A stretch of DNA of 33,061 nucleotides from Clostridiaceae bacterium (GCA_012520855.1 JAAYNO010000170.1:1-33061); one strand, 5' to 3'. Shown: positions 17,833 through 26,058, counted from the stretch's first letter. Notes: generated by a model not told the origin, from the letters alone. Numbers and translations: made by a program.

Positions 17833-18735
17833 ATGAAAAAACATTTTATTGTATCAGTAATTCTCACACTTATTTTCCTTGTGACAGGCTGTTCACAGCC
17901 ACAGCAGCCCGGTTCTTCCCTGGTTCTTCCGGACAGCAGAGGTGTAGAAATAACCTTTGATAAAATCCCTGAAAGTGTAGTTTCGTTAGCTCCGGCAAAC
18001 ACCGAAATACTATATGCGCTGAATGCCGGAGACAAAATAATTGCAGTAAGCGAATACTGTAATTACCCCGAGGAGATTGCCAACAAAACAAAGCTGCCCA
18101 CCGGCGAGAAGCTTGATATTGAAAATCTGATAGCATTAAAACCCGACTTGGTCATCACAGGGTATATGTCAGCTATGGAGGATCAATTCAGGCAGTTGGA
18201 AACTGCAGGAATAAAAGTATTTGTGACTGAAGCCAACAGTCTTTCTGAGACCTATGAGACAATTGAAGCAATAGGCAAAATCATCGGTAAGGAAAAAGAA
18301 GCAGACACACTTATCAAAAATATGAAAGATGGGTTTGACAATATAATTAAAGAGGTTGAGGGAAAGGCATCACCCACTATTTATGTTGAGGTCTCACCTT
18401 TGGAATGGGGCTTGTGGACTTGCGGCAAAAACACCTTTATTCAGGAGCTTATTGATATAGTCGGGGCAAGGAATATCTTCGAGGATGTGGAAGGCTGGGC
18501 TGAGGTATCAGAGGAACAGGTCATTTCAAAAAATCCGGACTTTATTGTAACAACTTCAAGTCCCTTGACAGGGATAGAGGATCCTATCGGTGAGATTTCA
18601 TCAAGAGCCAATTGGAGCGGTTTGGATGCAGTTAAAAATTCAAGGATCATGATGCTTGAATCAGACATGATAACCCGTCCCGGTCCCAGACTTTTGGATG
18701 CGGCAAAAGAATTGACAAAAATACTATACGATTGA
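17833..18735 (+). CDS. Corrinoid ABC transporter substrate-binding lipoprotein (BtuF-like)
   Basis: This 300-residue protein begins with a lipoprotein signal (KK, hydrophobic core, LVTGC with lipidated C20), so it is anchored outside the membrane. The mature part is a class III periplasmic-binding fold: VVSLAPANTEILYALNAGDKI and KPDLVITG are typical of BtuF/FecB proteins. The first gene behind a cobalamin riboswitch, and the only binding protein with this permease and ATPase, it most likely binds B12 or cobinamide. Without that context an iron siderophore would be the other option. GAAAGGAG precedes the ATG. Confidence 0.9.
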   Translation: MKKHFIVSVILTLIFLVTGCSQPQQPGSSLVLPDSRGVEITFDKIPESVVSLAPANTEILYALNAGDKIIAVSEYCNYPEEIANKTKLPTGEKLDIENLIALKPDLVITGYMSAMEDQFRQLETAGIKVFVTEANSLSETYETIEAIGKIIGKEKEADTLIKNMKDGFDNIIKEVEGKASPTIYVEVSPLEWGLWTCGKNTFIQELIDIVGARNIFEDVEGWAEVSEEQVISKNPDFIVTTSSPLTGIEDPIGEISSRANWSGLDAVKNSRIMMLESDMITRPGPRLLDAAKELTKILYD

Positions 18736-18754
18736 CATGTAACATGTTACATGT
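18735..18754. repeat. Perfect 20-bp palindrome after the btuF-like gene
   Basis: ACATGTAACATGTTACATGT is its own reverse complement and begins on the last base of the btuF-like stop codon. It is too AT-rich and lacks a T-run, so it is a poor terminator. It may be an operator or an mRNA-processing hairpin between the first and second genes of the operon. Confidence 0.55.
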
Positions 18755-18764
18755 ATATGTATAT

Positions 18765-18790
18765 GTAGCCCACCCTTAGTGCTGGGCTAC
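18765..18790. repeat. Dispersed hairpin repeat, copy 2 (complete)
   Basis: GTAGCCCA (18765-18772) and TGGGCTAC (18783-18790) close a 10-base loop. Its first 23 bases are identical, in inverted orientation, to window bases 1-23. Two perfect copies 18.7 kb apart with unrelated flanks indicate a short interspersed repeat. Confidence 0.75.
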
Positions 18791-18792
18791 GG

Positions 18793-18816
18793 TTCTGAAC
18801 GAAGTGAAGGATCTTT
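18793..18816. repeat. Half-unit of the TCATTCTGAA...GAATCTT repeat family
   Basis: TTCTGAACGAAGTGAAGGAT followed by CTTT is a variant of the motif forming the arms of the element at 21302-21387 (TTCTGAATGAAGCGAAG... GAATCTT). Only one arm is present here, directly beside copy 2 of the hairpin repeat and directly before the ribosome binding site of the permease gene. Confidence 0.5.
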
Positions 18817-18828
18817 CCGGGGGGATAT

Positions 18829-19893
18829 ATGAAAACACCAAAGACTATAAGGAAAGGGATAGGACATACTAAAACCGTGTTGCTGACAGCTTTTGCAATA
18901 CTGCTTTTCTTTGTGGTCTTTTTTTTATCAATATTGATCGGGAGTATTGGCTTTTCACTTAATGAGACTATAAGGCTGACCCTAAATTACTTTTTTGGGC
19001 TCGGTGATACAAGTGATATCCCGGACAGTGTGATTACCATAATCCTTAGTGTCAGGCTGCCCAGGGTGATATTATCGGCTTTGGTGGGAGCTTCTCTTTC
19101 ATTGGCCGGAGCGGCAATGCAGGGGCTATTAAAGAATCCTCTTGCCGATGGTTCCACTCTTGGCATTACATCGGGAGGAGCTTTGGGAGCTGTTCTGTCA
19201 ATAGTTCTGGGTATAAACATCCCCTTTTTCCCTCAGGCGGGATTGGCTGTTATGAGTATATTGTCCTCTTTTCTGTCGCTTCTGTTTATATTGACTCTCA
19301 CCTATAAAATAGACCTTAACCTGTCCAACCAGACTATTATCCTGACAGGTGTCATCTTCTCCATGCTGGCGGGCAGTATAACCAGCCTGCTGGTTGCTTT
19401 GTCAGGCAGTAATCTAAGGCAGGTCGTATTTTGGTCGATGGGCTCGTTTTCTGGTAAAGGCTGGTCCCATGTAGCTCTTATGCTGCCGTTTTTCATAATC
19501 GGTGCTATTCCGCTGATTTCTTTAAGTCGTGAATTGAACGCGTTTTCCCTTGGGGAAGAACAGGCAGGGTTTATCGGGGTCAGTACAAAGAAGGTTAAAT
19601 TTGCAATTTTGATTCTTGTATCGATCCTGGTTGGCATATCTGTTGCGGTAGGAGGTACGATCGGATTTGTAGGGCTTGTTATTCCCCATATCACAAGATT
19701 TATAACAGGTCCTGACCATAAAAAATTGCTTCCGTTTTCGGTCGTTTTCGGTGCAAGTTTCCTGATGGGTACCGATCTTTTGTCGCGAACGGTATTAAGC
19801 CCTGCCGAGATCCCAATTGGTGTTGTAACATCACTGGTAGGCGGGATATTGTTTATATATATTTTTTATACAGGAATAAATTCCAGGAGATAG
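18829..19893 (+). CDS. Corrinoid/iron ABC transporter permease (FecCD/BtuC family)
   Basis: This 354-residue integral membrane protein is a FecCD-family permease, expected to have about ten membrane segments and to work as a dimer. Family motifs include RLPRVILSALVGASLSLAGAAMQG near 73-100, NPLADGSTLGITSGGALGAV near 103-122, and GTIGFVGLVIPHITRF near 275-290, the ATPase coupling region. CCGGGGGGATAT lies before the ATG. The 93-base gap from the binding protein holds three repeat-like elements. With the upstream riboswitch the likely substrate is a corrinoid. Confidence 0.93.
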   Translation: MKTPKTIRKGIGHTKTVLLTAFAILLFFVVFFLSILIGSIGFSLNETIRLTLNYFFGLGDTSDIPDSVITIILSVRLPRVILSALVGASLSLAGAAMQGLLKNPLADGSTLGITSGGALGAVLSIVLGINIPFFPQAGLAVMSILSSFLSLLFILTLTYKIDLNLSNQTIILTGVIFSMLAGSITSLLVALSGSNLRQVVFWSMGSFSGKGWSHVALMLPFFIIGAIPLISLSRELNAFSLGEEQAGFIGVSTKKVKFAILILVSILVGISVAVGGTIGFVGLVIPHITRFITGPDHKKLLPFSVVFGASFLMGTDLLSRTVLSPAEIPIGVVTSLVGGILFIYIFYTGINSRR

Positions 19894-19898
19894 AAATA

Positions 19899-20657
19899 TT
19901 GTTGTTGGAGATCAAAGGAATATCAGTTAGAATAAAGGATAGGAAAATTGTAGATAGTATTTCCTTTAAAGTTGACGAACATGATATCTACATGGTCATG
20001 GGTCCTAACGGAGCGGGCAAAACTACTCTTTTCAAGGCTATAATGGGTATCATGCCCCATAAAGGAAAGGTCTTTCTGGATGGCATTGATATTGAAACGT
20101 TTAAGCCCAAAGAATTGGCTAAAAAAATAGGAGTGCTTTCCCAGAAGCATCAGCCCCAGTTTGCCCACTCGGTTTATGATGTTGTCAGCCTGGGAAGATA
20201 CGCATATCAAAGCGGTATATTCAGAAGACTTTCAGAAAAGGATAAGGAGAAAATAGAGGAAGCCCTTGTTCTTACAGGAATAGAGGATATCAGGGACCAA
20301 TCGGTGCTTACCCTTTCAGGGGGAGAGCTCCAAAGGACTTTTTTAGCCCAGCTTTTTGCTCAGGATCCCCAAATCCTGATACTGGACGAACCGGCCAGCC
20401 ACCTGGATCTGCAGTACCAGATAGCTGTTTTTGATTTGCTGGTAAAATGGGTTCGGGAGAAAAAAAGAGCTGTAATTGCTTCGGTCCATGACTTGAATAC
20501 GGTTTATTCATACGGCACTAAAGCGCTTCTGATGAACAGGGGAAAGGTTCATTCAGAAGGAGCTGTTGATGAAGTTTTAAAGAGGGAGAACTTAAAATCT
20601 GTCTATAATGTGGATGTAGCAGAGTGGATGAAGAATCTCCTGAAACATTGGGAGTAG
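19899..20657 (+). CDS. Corrinoid/iron ABC transporter ATP-binding protein (FepC/BtuD family)
   Basis: This 252-residue cytoplasmic ATPase powers the importer. It shows Walker A GPNGAGKTT (35-43), the Q-loop LSQKHQ (80-85), signature LSGGE (139-143), Walker B ILILDEPASHLD (159-170) and the switch histidine in VHDLNT. The start is the first of three successive TTG codons, nine bases after AGGAGA; the second or third TTG could be used instead. It begins five bases after the permease stop. The methyltransferase gene follows after four bases. Confidence 0.93.
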   Translation: MLLEIKGISVRIKDRKIVDSISFKVDEHDIYMVMGPNGAGKTTLFKAIMGIMPHKGKVFLDGIDIETFKPKELAKKIGVLSQKHQPQFAHSVYDVVSLGRYAYQSGIFRRLSEKDKEKIEEALVLTGIEDIRDQSVLTLSGGELQRTFLAQLFAQDPQILILDEPASHLDLQYQIAVFDLLVKWVREKKRAVIASVHDLNTVYSYGTKALLMNRGKVHSEGAVDEVLKRENLKSVYNVDVAEWMKNLLKHWE

Positions 20658-20661
20658 AAAA

Positions 20662-21258
20662 ATGGAGCATTATTATACCGAAAGGCCTCGCTCTGAGATA
20701 AAAGAGAATAACTTCAGCTATGAGATAAAGGGAATAAAACTGAACTTTGTTTCAGTAAGCGGCGTTTTCGCGTTCGGTGACAGGATCGACAAGGCATCCC
20801 GGCTTCTGATTGAGAATTTCAGACCTTCGGGAGCAAGTAACTTTGTTCTCGACGTAGGCTGCGGATTTGGGCCCATTGCCCTTTACATCAAGCACCGATA
20901 TCCTCATTTGCAGGTGACCGGAGTGGATATCAACGAAAGGGCTGTTGAGTATACAAAAATCAATGCCAGAAAAAATAATCTTGGCATTGAAGTTCTTAAA
21001 AGTGATCTTTATGAGGGTCTTCATGGAAGGAACTTCGGGGATATTGTATCAAATCCTCCTATAGCCGCCGGAAAAGCTTTAAACACAAGACTGATTACAG
21101 AAGCCCGCGAGCATCTTATAAAAAATGGGGCTTTTTGGCTGGTCGCTTTTCATAATAAGGGCGGCAAAACCCTTAAGAAGATTATGAATGAGGTTTTCGG
21201 GAACGTGGAGGATATAGAAAAAAGCGGAGGAATCCGGGTGTACCGGTCAATTTTTTGA
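20662..21258 (+). CDS. Class I SAM-dependent methyltransferase, RsmC-like
   Basis: This 198-residue protein has the class I methyltransferase fold: DVGCGFGPIALYI (64-76) binds SAM, GVDINERAV (87-95) follows, and SNPPIAAG (130-137) is the NPPY-like catalytic motif of base N-methyltransferases. It resembles the catalytic half of 16S rRNA G1207 methyltransferase RsmC. The short version without a pseudo-domain is common in Firmicutes. It starts four bases after the ATPase gene and so falls under the cobalamin riboswitch. Its target here is not shown; a corrinoid-linked substrate is conceivable but less likely than rRNA. Confidence 0.88.
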   Translation: MEHYYTERPRSEIKENNFSYEIKGIKLNFVSVSGVFAFGDRIDKASRLLIENFRPSGASNFVLDVGCGFGPIALYIKHRYPHLQVTGVDINERAVEYTKINARKNNLGIEVLKSDLYEGLHGRNFGDIVSNPPIAAGKALNTRLITEAREHLIKNGAFWLVAFHNKGGKTLKKIMNEVFGNVEDIEKSGGIRVYRSIF

Positions 21259-21262
21259 ACAC

Positions 21263-21484
21263 AAGTGGACGGTTCGAAATTACTGAAAAAGTCCGGGTTT
21301 TGTCATTCTGAATGAAGCGAAGCGGAATGAAGAATCTTAAAACCCGCATAATCAGCTAATAAGATTCTTCGCTACGCTCAGAATGACATCTAAGGAACGA
21401 CTTTTTCAGCAGTTTCGGACGGTTCCTCTGTGCACTTCTAATAAGGTTTCTTCTGTGTAGAGAGCACAGAGGAACCGTCCACTT
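21263..21484. repeat. GGACGGTTC palindromic element, split by an insertion
   Basis: AAGTGGACGGTTC (21263-21275) is the exact inverse of 21472-21484, and GGACGGTTCCTCTGTGC (21417-21433) is the exact inverse of 21464-21480. Removing the insertion and one target copy joins these into one perfect 21-bp stem around a 30-base loop. TTTACTCATT follows, as after the related element ending at 14557. Confidence 0.8.
21276..21416. mobile_element. 141-bp miniature inverted-repeat element (MITE) with 9-bp target duplication
   Basis: The element begins GAAATTACTGAAAAAGTC and ends GACTTTTTCAGCAGTTTC; these 18-base termini are inverted repeats matching at 16 positions. Inside, TCATTCTGAATGAAGCGAAG and GAATCTT face CTACGCTCAGAATGACA in a second long hairpin. 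GGACGGTTC directly flanks both sides (21267-21275 and 21417-21425), a 9-bp target duplication. There is no transposase, so it would be moved in trans. Confidence 0.8.
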
Positions 21485-21640
21485 TTACTCATTCTGCCCA
21501 AAATAATGCAACATATGCCAAACTTCAAGGATTTAATGCATAACCCTTTAAAAATATAATGAAGATAGATAACTATACCTTGTTGTCAGTCAGCATATAA
21601 AATGCAGGAGAACAATTTTTCGGAAAGGGTGTAAAATCAA

Positions 21641-24034
21641 ATGAGATACGGATATTTCGATAATTCTAAAAGGGAGTATGTGATTGAAAGACCCGATATC
21701 CCCGTGTCATGGACCAATTACCTTGGAGTCAGGGATTTTTGCACCGTTATTTCTCATAATGCAGGAGGGTATTCATTTTATAAATCAGCCCAGCATCGCA
21801 GGCTTACACGATTCAGACCTAATGCTATTCCTTTGGACAGACCCGGTCATTATGTTTATTTGAGGGACGATGATACTGCTGATTACTGGTCGGTTTCCTG
21901 GCAGCCTGTCGGCAAGCCTCTTGACCAGGCAAAATACCAGTGCCGTCATGGATTGTCATACTCTCGATTTTCCTGTGATTATGCTGATATCCAGGCAGAA
22001 CAGACACTTTTTGTTCCAGTCGACGACGATGTTGAGCTTTGGGATGTGAAGATTATCAATAAAAGCGACAGGCCGCGTAATCTCAGCATTTTTTCCTATG
22101 TGGAGTTTTCATTCAATCTTATTGATATCGATAACCAGAATTTCCAAATGAGCCTTTATTGCAGCGGTTCAAGCTTTGATGACGGGATAATCGAATTTGA
22201 CCAATTCTATGACCCCGGGTCCTTTACATATATGGCTGCAAATTTCATTCCGGATAGCTTTGACGCTTTAAGAGACAAATTCATTGGTCCCTACAGGACA
22301 GAAACAAATCCAATAGGTGTTGAAAACGGCATCTTAAGCGGCAGTACCGAACTGGGCAACAACCACTGCGGAGGATTGCACAAAAAAATCACAATAAAGC
22401 CCGGAGAAGAAAAGCGGGTTCTTTTCCTTTTAGGTGTCGGGAACAGGGCAGCAGGAAAGGCCATGAGAGAGAAATATTCCGATTTTTCCAAGGTGGATGA
22501 AGCCTTTGACAATCTGACAGCATACTGGGATAAAAAACTGTCTGCCTTCCAGTGCGATACGCCTAATGAAGGCATGAATACAATGCTGAATATATGGAAT
22601 CTGTATCAGGCCGAGACTAATGTAGTCTGGTCAAGGTTTGCTTCATTCATAGAGGTTGGAGGAAGAACCGGTCTGGGGTATCGCGATACTGCTCAGGATA
22701 CGATGTGTGTACCTCATACTAACAAAGAAAAATGCCGCCAGAGAATCATCGAGCTTTTGCGCGGTCAGGTAAACGAAGGTTATGGCCTTCACCTTTTTGA
22801 TCCCGAATGGTTTAATCCCCATAAAACAGAAACCAAGTTCAAATCCCCAACAGTAGTGCCGACTCCTGACGCGAAGGACATGATCCATGGAATAGAAGAT
22901 ACCTGCTCAGATGATGCGCTCTGGCTTGTACCGTCCATTCTTGAATATGTGGCTGAAACAGGTGAGGAAAGCTTTTTTGATGAAATAGTGACCTTTGCTG
23001 ACGGAGGAGAGGCATCGGTTTATGAGCACATAAAACGAATCCTGGACTTCTCTGCCGAACAGGTCGGCCCGACTGGAATCTGTAAGGGACTTCGGGCTGA
23101 CTGGAATGACTGCCTGAATCTTGGCGGGGGCGAAAGCGCATTAGTTTCCTTCCTGCACTATTGGGCTATCCAAGCCTTTTTGGATATTGCCCGTTATTTA
23201 GGGAAAAACGAGGATGTCGAACACTATGAGAAAATAGCTGAGAAGGTAAAAGCGGCATGTGAGACTCACCTCTGGGACGGTAAATGGTATATCCGCGGAA
23301 TAACCGCTAAAGGTGATAAGATAGGAACTCATACCGATGCTGAGGGAAAGGTCCATCTGGAATCAAACACTTGGGCCGTTATTTCGGGTTGTGCTTCTTA
23401 TGATAGGGCCATATCTTGTATGGATGCCGTAGATGAGTATCTGTATTCAGATTTTGGTCTCCATCTCAACGCTCCATCCTACAGTAAGCCAAATGATGAT
23501 ATTGGCTTTATAACCCGTGTATATAAAGGTATAAAGGAAAATGGAGCTATATTCAGTCATCCAAACCCCTGGGCTTGGGTTGCCGAGTGCAAGCTGGGAA
23601 GAGGCGACAGGGCCATGAAATTCTATAACGCCTTACTGCCCTACAATCAGAACGATATGATCGAGATTCGTGAAGCAGAGCCATATTCCTACTGCCAGTT
23701 CATCATGGGCAGGGATCACACCGCCCATGGCAGGGCAAGACATCCATGGCTGACAGGAAGCGCAGGATGGGCTTACTTCGCCGCGACCCATTATATGCTT
23801 GGAGTGAGGCTGTCTTTAAAGGGACTCATTGTAGACCCATGCATCCCTTCCGATTGGGAAGGATTCAGTGTTAAAAGGCGGTGGAGAGGAGCTTATTATA
23901 ATATTATAGTAAAAAATCCCGATAAAGTCTCAAAAGGTGTGAAAACTATTTTGCTGAACGGTAAGCCCATTTCAGGTCCAGTTCCGCCCCAGGAAGAGGG
24001 AAGTATTAATGTGGTAGAAGTTGTAATGGGTTAA
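21641..24034 (+). CDS. GH94 disaccharide phosphorylase, N,N'-diacetylchitobiose phosphorylase type
   Basis: This 797-residue GH94 enzyme breaks a beta-linked disaccharide with phosphate, giving a sugar-1-phosphate and a free sugar. The catalytic general acid is D487 in RADWNDCLNLGGGES. Segments such as NYLGVRDFCTVISHNAGGYS, FASFIEVGGRTGLGYRDTAQ, CSDDALWLVP and SHPNPWAWVAE agree, from memory of the family, with Vibrio chitobiose phosphorylase and less with cellobiose phosphorylases, which have GIGRGMGFRDSNQD instead. The substrate is therefore likely (GlcNAc)2, but cellobiose cannot be excluded. AAAGGGTGT precedes the ATG. No signal peptide, so it is cytoplasmic. A phosphohexomutase follows after 76 bases. 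Confidence 0.88.
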   Translation: MRYGYFDNSKREYVIERPDIPVSWTNYLGVRDFCTVISHNAGGYSFYKSAQHRRLTRFRPNAIPLDRPGHYVYLRDDDTADYWSVSWQPVGKPLDQAKYQCRHGLSYSRFSCDYADIQAEQTLFVPVDDDVELWDVKIINKSDRPRNLSIFSYVEFSFNLIDIDNQNFQMSLYCSGSSFDDGIIEFDQFYDPGSFTYMAANFIPDSFDALRDKFIGPYRTETNPIGVENGILSGSTELGNNHCGGLHKKITIKPGEEKRVLFLLGVGNRAAGKAMREKYSDFSKVDEAFDNLTAYWDKKLSAFQCDTPNEGMNTMLNIWNLYQAETNVVWSRFASFIEVGGRTGLGYRDTAQDTMCVPHTNKEKCRQRIIELLRGQVNEGYGLHLFDPEWFNPHKTETKFKSPTVVPTPDAKDMIHGIEDTCSDDALWLVPSILEYVAETGEESFFDEIVTFADGGEASVYEHIKRILDFSAEQVGPTGICKGLRADWNDCLNLGGGESALVSFLHYWAIQAFLDIARYLGKNEDVEHYEKIAEKVKAACETHLWDGKWYIRGITAKGDKIGTHTDAEGKVHLESNTWAVISGCASYDRAISCMDAVDEYLYSDFGLHLNAPSYSKPNDDIGFITRVYKGIKENGAIFSHPNPWAWVAECKLGRGDRAMKFYNALLPYNQNDMIEIREAEPYSYCQFIMGRDHTAHGRARHPWLTGSAGWAYFAATHYMLGVRLSLKGLIVDPCIPSDWEGFSVKRRWRGAYYNIIVKNPDKVSKGVKTILLNGKPISGPVPPQEEGSINVVEVVMG

Positions 24035-24110
24035 AAAATATGATAAATTATTTTATACATTTGTGACTTTCAATATGAAAGCCACATTTCCGGCGGAAGG
24101 AGAATTATTA

Positions 24111-25526
24111 ATGATCAAATTTGGTACAGGCGGCTGGAGAGCGCTTATTGGAGAAGAATTCACAAAAGCCAATGTTCAGATATTGACCCAGGCAGTAGCT
24201 GAGTTGATGAAAGAGCAGGACTGCAAAGAAAGAGGGTTTGTCATAGGCTATGACAGAAGATTTTTGTCTGACAAGGCAGCCCGCTGGATGTCTGAGGTTC
24301 TTGCAGGGAATGACATACCTGTTTACTTTGTAGGGAAAGTAGCCCCCACGCCCCTGGTCATGTTTACTGTAAAACGAATGGAAACATGCTATGGAGCCTC
24401 TGTCACAGCAAGTCATAACCCGGCCGATTATAATGGCATAAAAATCTTCACCGAAGGCGGAAGGGATGCCACTGAAAAAGTGACCGGGCTTATCGAAGAA
24501 AAAACTACTCTGATCAATGAAAAAAACATAAAAATAAAAGAGTTTGAACAGGGTATCAGGGAAGGAATAATAAAAAAAATTGATCCATTCAATGAATATA
24601 TTGACACAATACTTTCCATGATAGATGTCGAAGCAATTAAAAACAGTAAACTTAAGATACTACTTGATCCAATGTTCGGAGTCTCAAAAACCTCTTTGTC
24701 CACAATCCTGATAACAGCACGCTGCGAAGTGGATACTATCAATGACCGTCACGATACTCTCTTCGGCGGAAGACTTCCTTCTCCCAGCTCCCACACACTC
24801 CACAGGCTGCGCGATCTTGTTATGGAGAAGGATTACGATCTGGGAATCGGTACTGATGGAGATGCGGATCGACTGGGTATTATAGATAATAACGGCAGAT
24901 TTATTCACCCCAATGAAATCATGGCCTTATTATACTATTACCTGGTCAAGTACAAGGGCTGGAAGGGCGGCGTAGTACGTAATGTAGCCACCACCCACCT
25001 TCTGGATAAAATTGCCCAAAGCTTTGGTGAGGAGTGCTATGAGGTTCCTGTCGGGTTTAAGCATATCAGTTCCAAAATGGAGGAAAAAAATGCTTTGATA
25101 GGCGGCGAGAGCAGCGGCGGACTTACCATAAGAGGTCATATCAAGGGAAAGGACGGCATATTCGCTGCAAGTCTTTTAATAGAGCTCATAAGCGTAACAG
25201 GAAAAAGCCTGGGTGAAATGCTTGATGAAATAAACAGCCAGTTCGGGTATTTCTATACAAATGAAAGTGACTTCAGATTCGGTAAAAGCGATAAGCCTCA
25301 GCTAATAAAAAAATTATTTGAGGATAAAAGTATCCCCGAATATAAATATGAGATTGAAAAGATAAGCTATTTGGATGGTCTGAAGATTTACTTCAGGAAC
25401 GGGGGCTGGATCACAGCCCGTTTTTCCGGAACCGAGCCGCTTTTGCGAATATTCTCTGAAATGAGTACCCAAAACGAAGCCGACGAAGTGGTTGAAACCA
25501 TGAAAGCTTTTTTAGGAGTGAATTAG
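24111..25526 (+). CDS. Phosphoglucomutase/phosphomannomutase-family phosphohexomutase
   Basis: This 471-residue enzyme interconverts hexose 1- and 6-phosphates through a phosphoserine. All four family motifs are present: TASHNP with phospho-S101 (99-104), metal loop DGDADR (249-254), sugar loop GESSGG (332-337) and phosphate loop RFSGTEP (437-443). The frame extends to a GTG at 24063, but GGAAGGAGA seven bases before ATG 24111 sets the start. Beside a GH94 phosphorylase it probably brings the released sugar-1-phosphate into glycolysis: glucose-1-P, or GlcNAc-1-P if the phosphorylase acts on diacetylchitobiose. Substrate cannot be settled from motifs. Confidence 0.92.
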   Translation: MIKFGTGGWRALIGEEFTKANVQILTQAVAELMKEQDCKERGFVIGYDRRFLSDKAARWMSEVLAGNDIPVYFVGKVAPTPLVMFTVKRMETCYGASVTASHNPADYNGIKIFTEGGRDATEKVTGLIEEKTTLINEKNIKIKEFEQGIREGIIKKIDPFNEYIDTILSMIDVEAIKNSKLKILLDPMFGVSKTSLSTILITARCEVDTINDRHDTLFGGRLPSPSSHTLHRLRDLVMEKDYDLGIGTDGDADRLGIIDNNGRFIHPNEIMALLYYYLVKYKGWKGGVVRNVATTHLLDKIAQSFGEECYEVPVGFKHISSKMEEKNALIGGESSGGLTIRGHIKGKDGIFAASLLIELISVTGKSLGEMLDEINSQFGYFYTNESDFRFGKSDKPQLIKKLFEDKSIPEYKYEIEKISYLDGLKIYFRNGGWITARFSGTEPLLRIFSEMSTQNEADEVVETMKAFLGVN

Positions 25527-25562
25527 GTATATCAATAGAACAAAGATCAGATATACTATAAC

Positions 25563-25588
25563 CAAAAGTGTCCATACGGACACTTTTG
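25563..25588 (+). terminator. Terminator after the phosphohexomutase gene
   Basis: A perfect 11-bp stem CAAAAGTGTCC / GGACACTTTTG with loop ATAC, followed by CTTGATTTTCC. The T-tract is interrupted, so efficiency is uncertain. It separates the sugar genes from the str cluster. Confidence 0.7.
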
Positions 25589-25695
25589 CTTGATTTTCCC
25601 ATTACAATTTCTCTATTTGCGGAAGAAGCATCAATGCACCCTGATTTCCAGCAGGTATGCAGACTTTATAACTTTGCAGGCACAAAAAAGTTTGC

Positions 25696-25725
25696 TTGAC
25701 AATTTTTAATAGTCGGTGATACAAT
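25696..25725 (+). promoter_or_regulatory. Promoter of the str ribosomal cluster
   Basis: A perfect TTGACA (25696-25701) and TACAAT (25720-25725) with an 18-base spacer. The transcript would start near 25732 with a leader of about 70 bases that includes the imperfect hairpin TGCGAAC...GTTTGCA. Confidence 0.8.
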
Positions 25726-25802
25726 AATTTAGCGTGCGAACGTGGCAGTTTGCATGGTTTTGTGGTGTTGCGATTTATTAGACATATTCCGGAGGAATTA
25801 TT

Positions 25803-26045
25803 GTGATCGAATTGCTGAAAACTAAAGAAAAGGTTATAGGCGCCAAACAAACCAAAAAATCAGCCGAGCTGGGGAGACTGGAAGTGGTTTTTATCGCTTC
25901 TGATGCCGATCAGAGAGTTGTGGAACCTATAAAGCAGCTTTGTGAAAGCAAGGGAATCGGTATTCATTATGTTGACACTATGAAACAGCTTGGGAAGGCG
26001 GCAGGTATTGATGTTGGAGCTGCCGTAGCCGGTGTTTTAAAATAA
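25803..26045 (+). CDS. L7Ae/L30e-family ribosomal protein (YbxF-like)
   Basis: This 80-residue protein belongs to the L7Ae/L30e/S12e family of kink-turn RNA binders, represented in Bacillus by YbxF in the same position before rpsL. It has the expected alpha-beta-alpha pattern, with VVFIASDADQRVVEPIKQLC (about 29-48) and a C-terminal LGKAAGIDVGAAVAGVLK containing the family GxxxGI-like turn. The start is GTG behind CCGGAGGA. In Clostridia it usually follows rpoC; here it is first behind its own promoter. Association with the ribosome is inferred from relatives. Confidence 0.92.
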   Translation: MIELLKTKEKVIGAKQTKKSAELGRLEVVFIASDADQRVVEPIKQLCESKGIGIHYVDTMKQLGKAAGIDVGAAVAGVLK

Positions 26046-26058
26046 TTAAGCAGAAAAA

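Noticed and set aside
18735-18754. Intrinsic terminator after the binding-protein gene
   Set aside because: The palindrome is AT-rich and followed by ATATGTATATG without a T-run; termination would be weak.
21302-21387. CRISPR-like repeat
   Set aside because: Only one inverted pair, no regularly spaced direct repeats; it is the inner hairpin of the miniature element.
24063-24110. GTG-started extension of the phosphohexomutase
   Set aside because: No ribosome binding site before 24063; GGAAGGAGA fits ATG 24111, where the MIKFGTGGWR family start begins.
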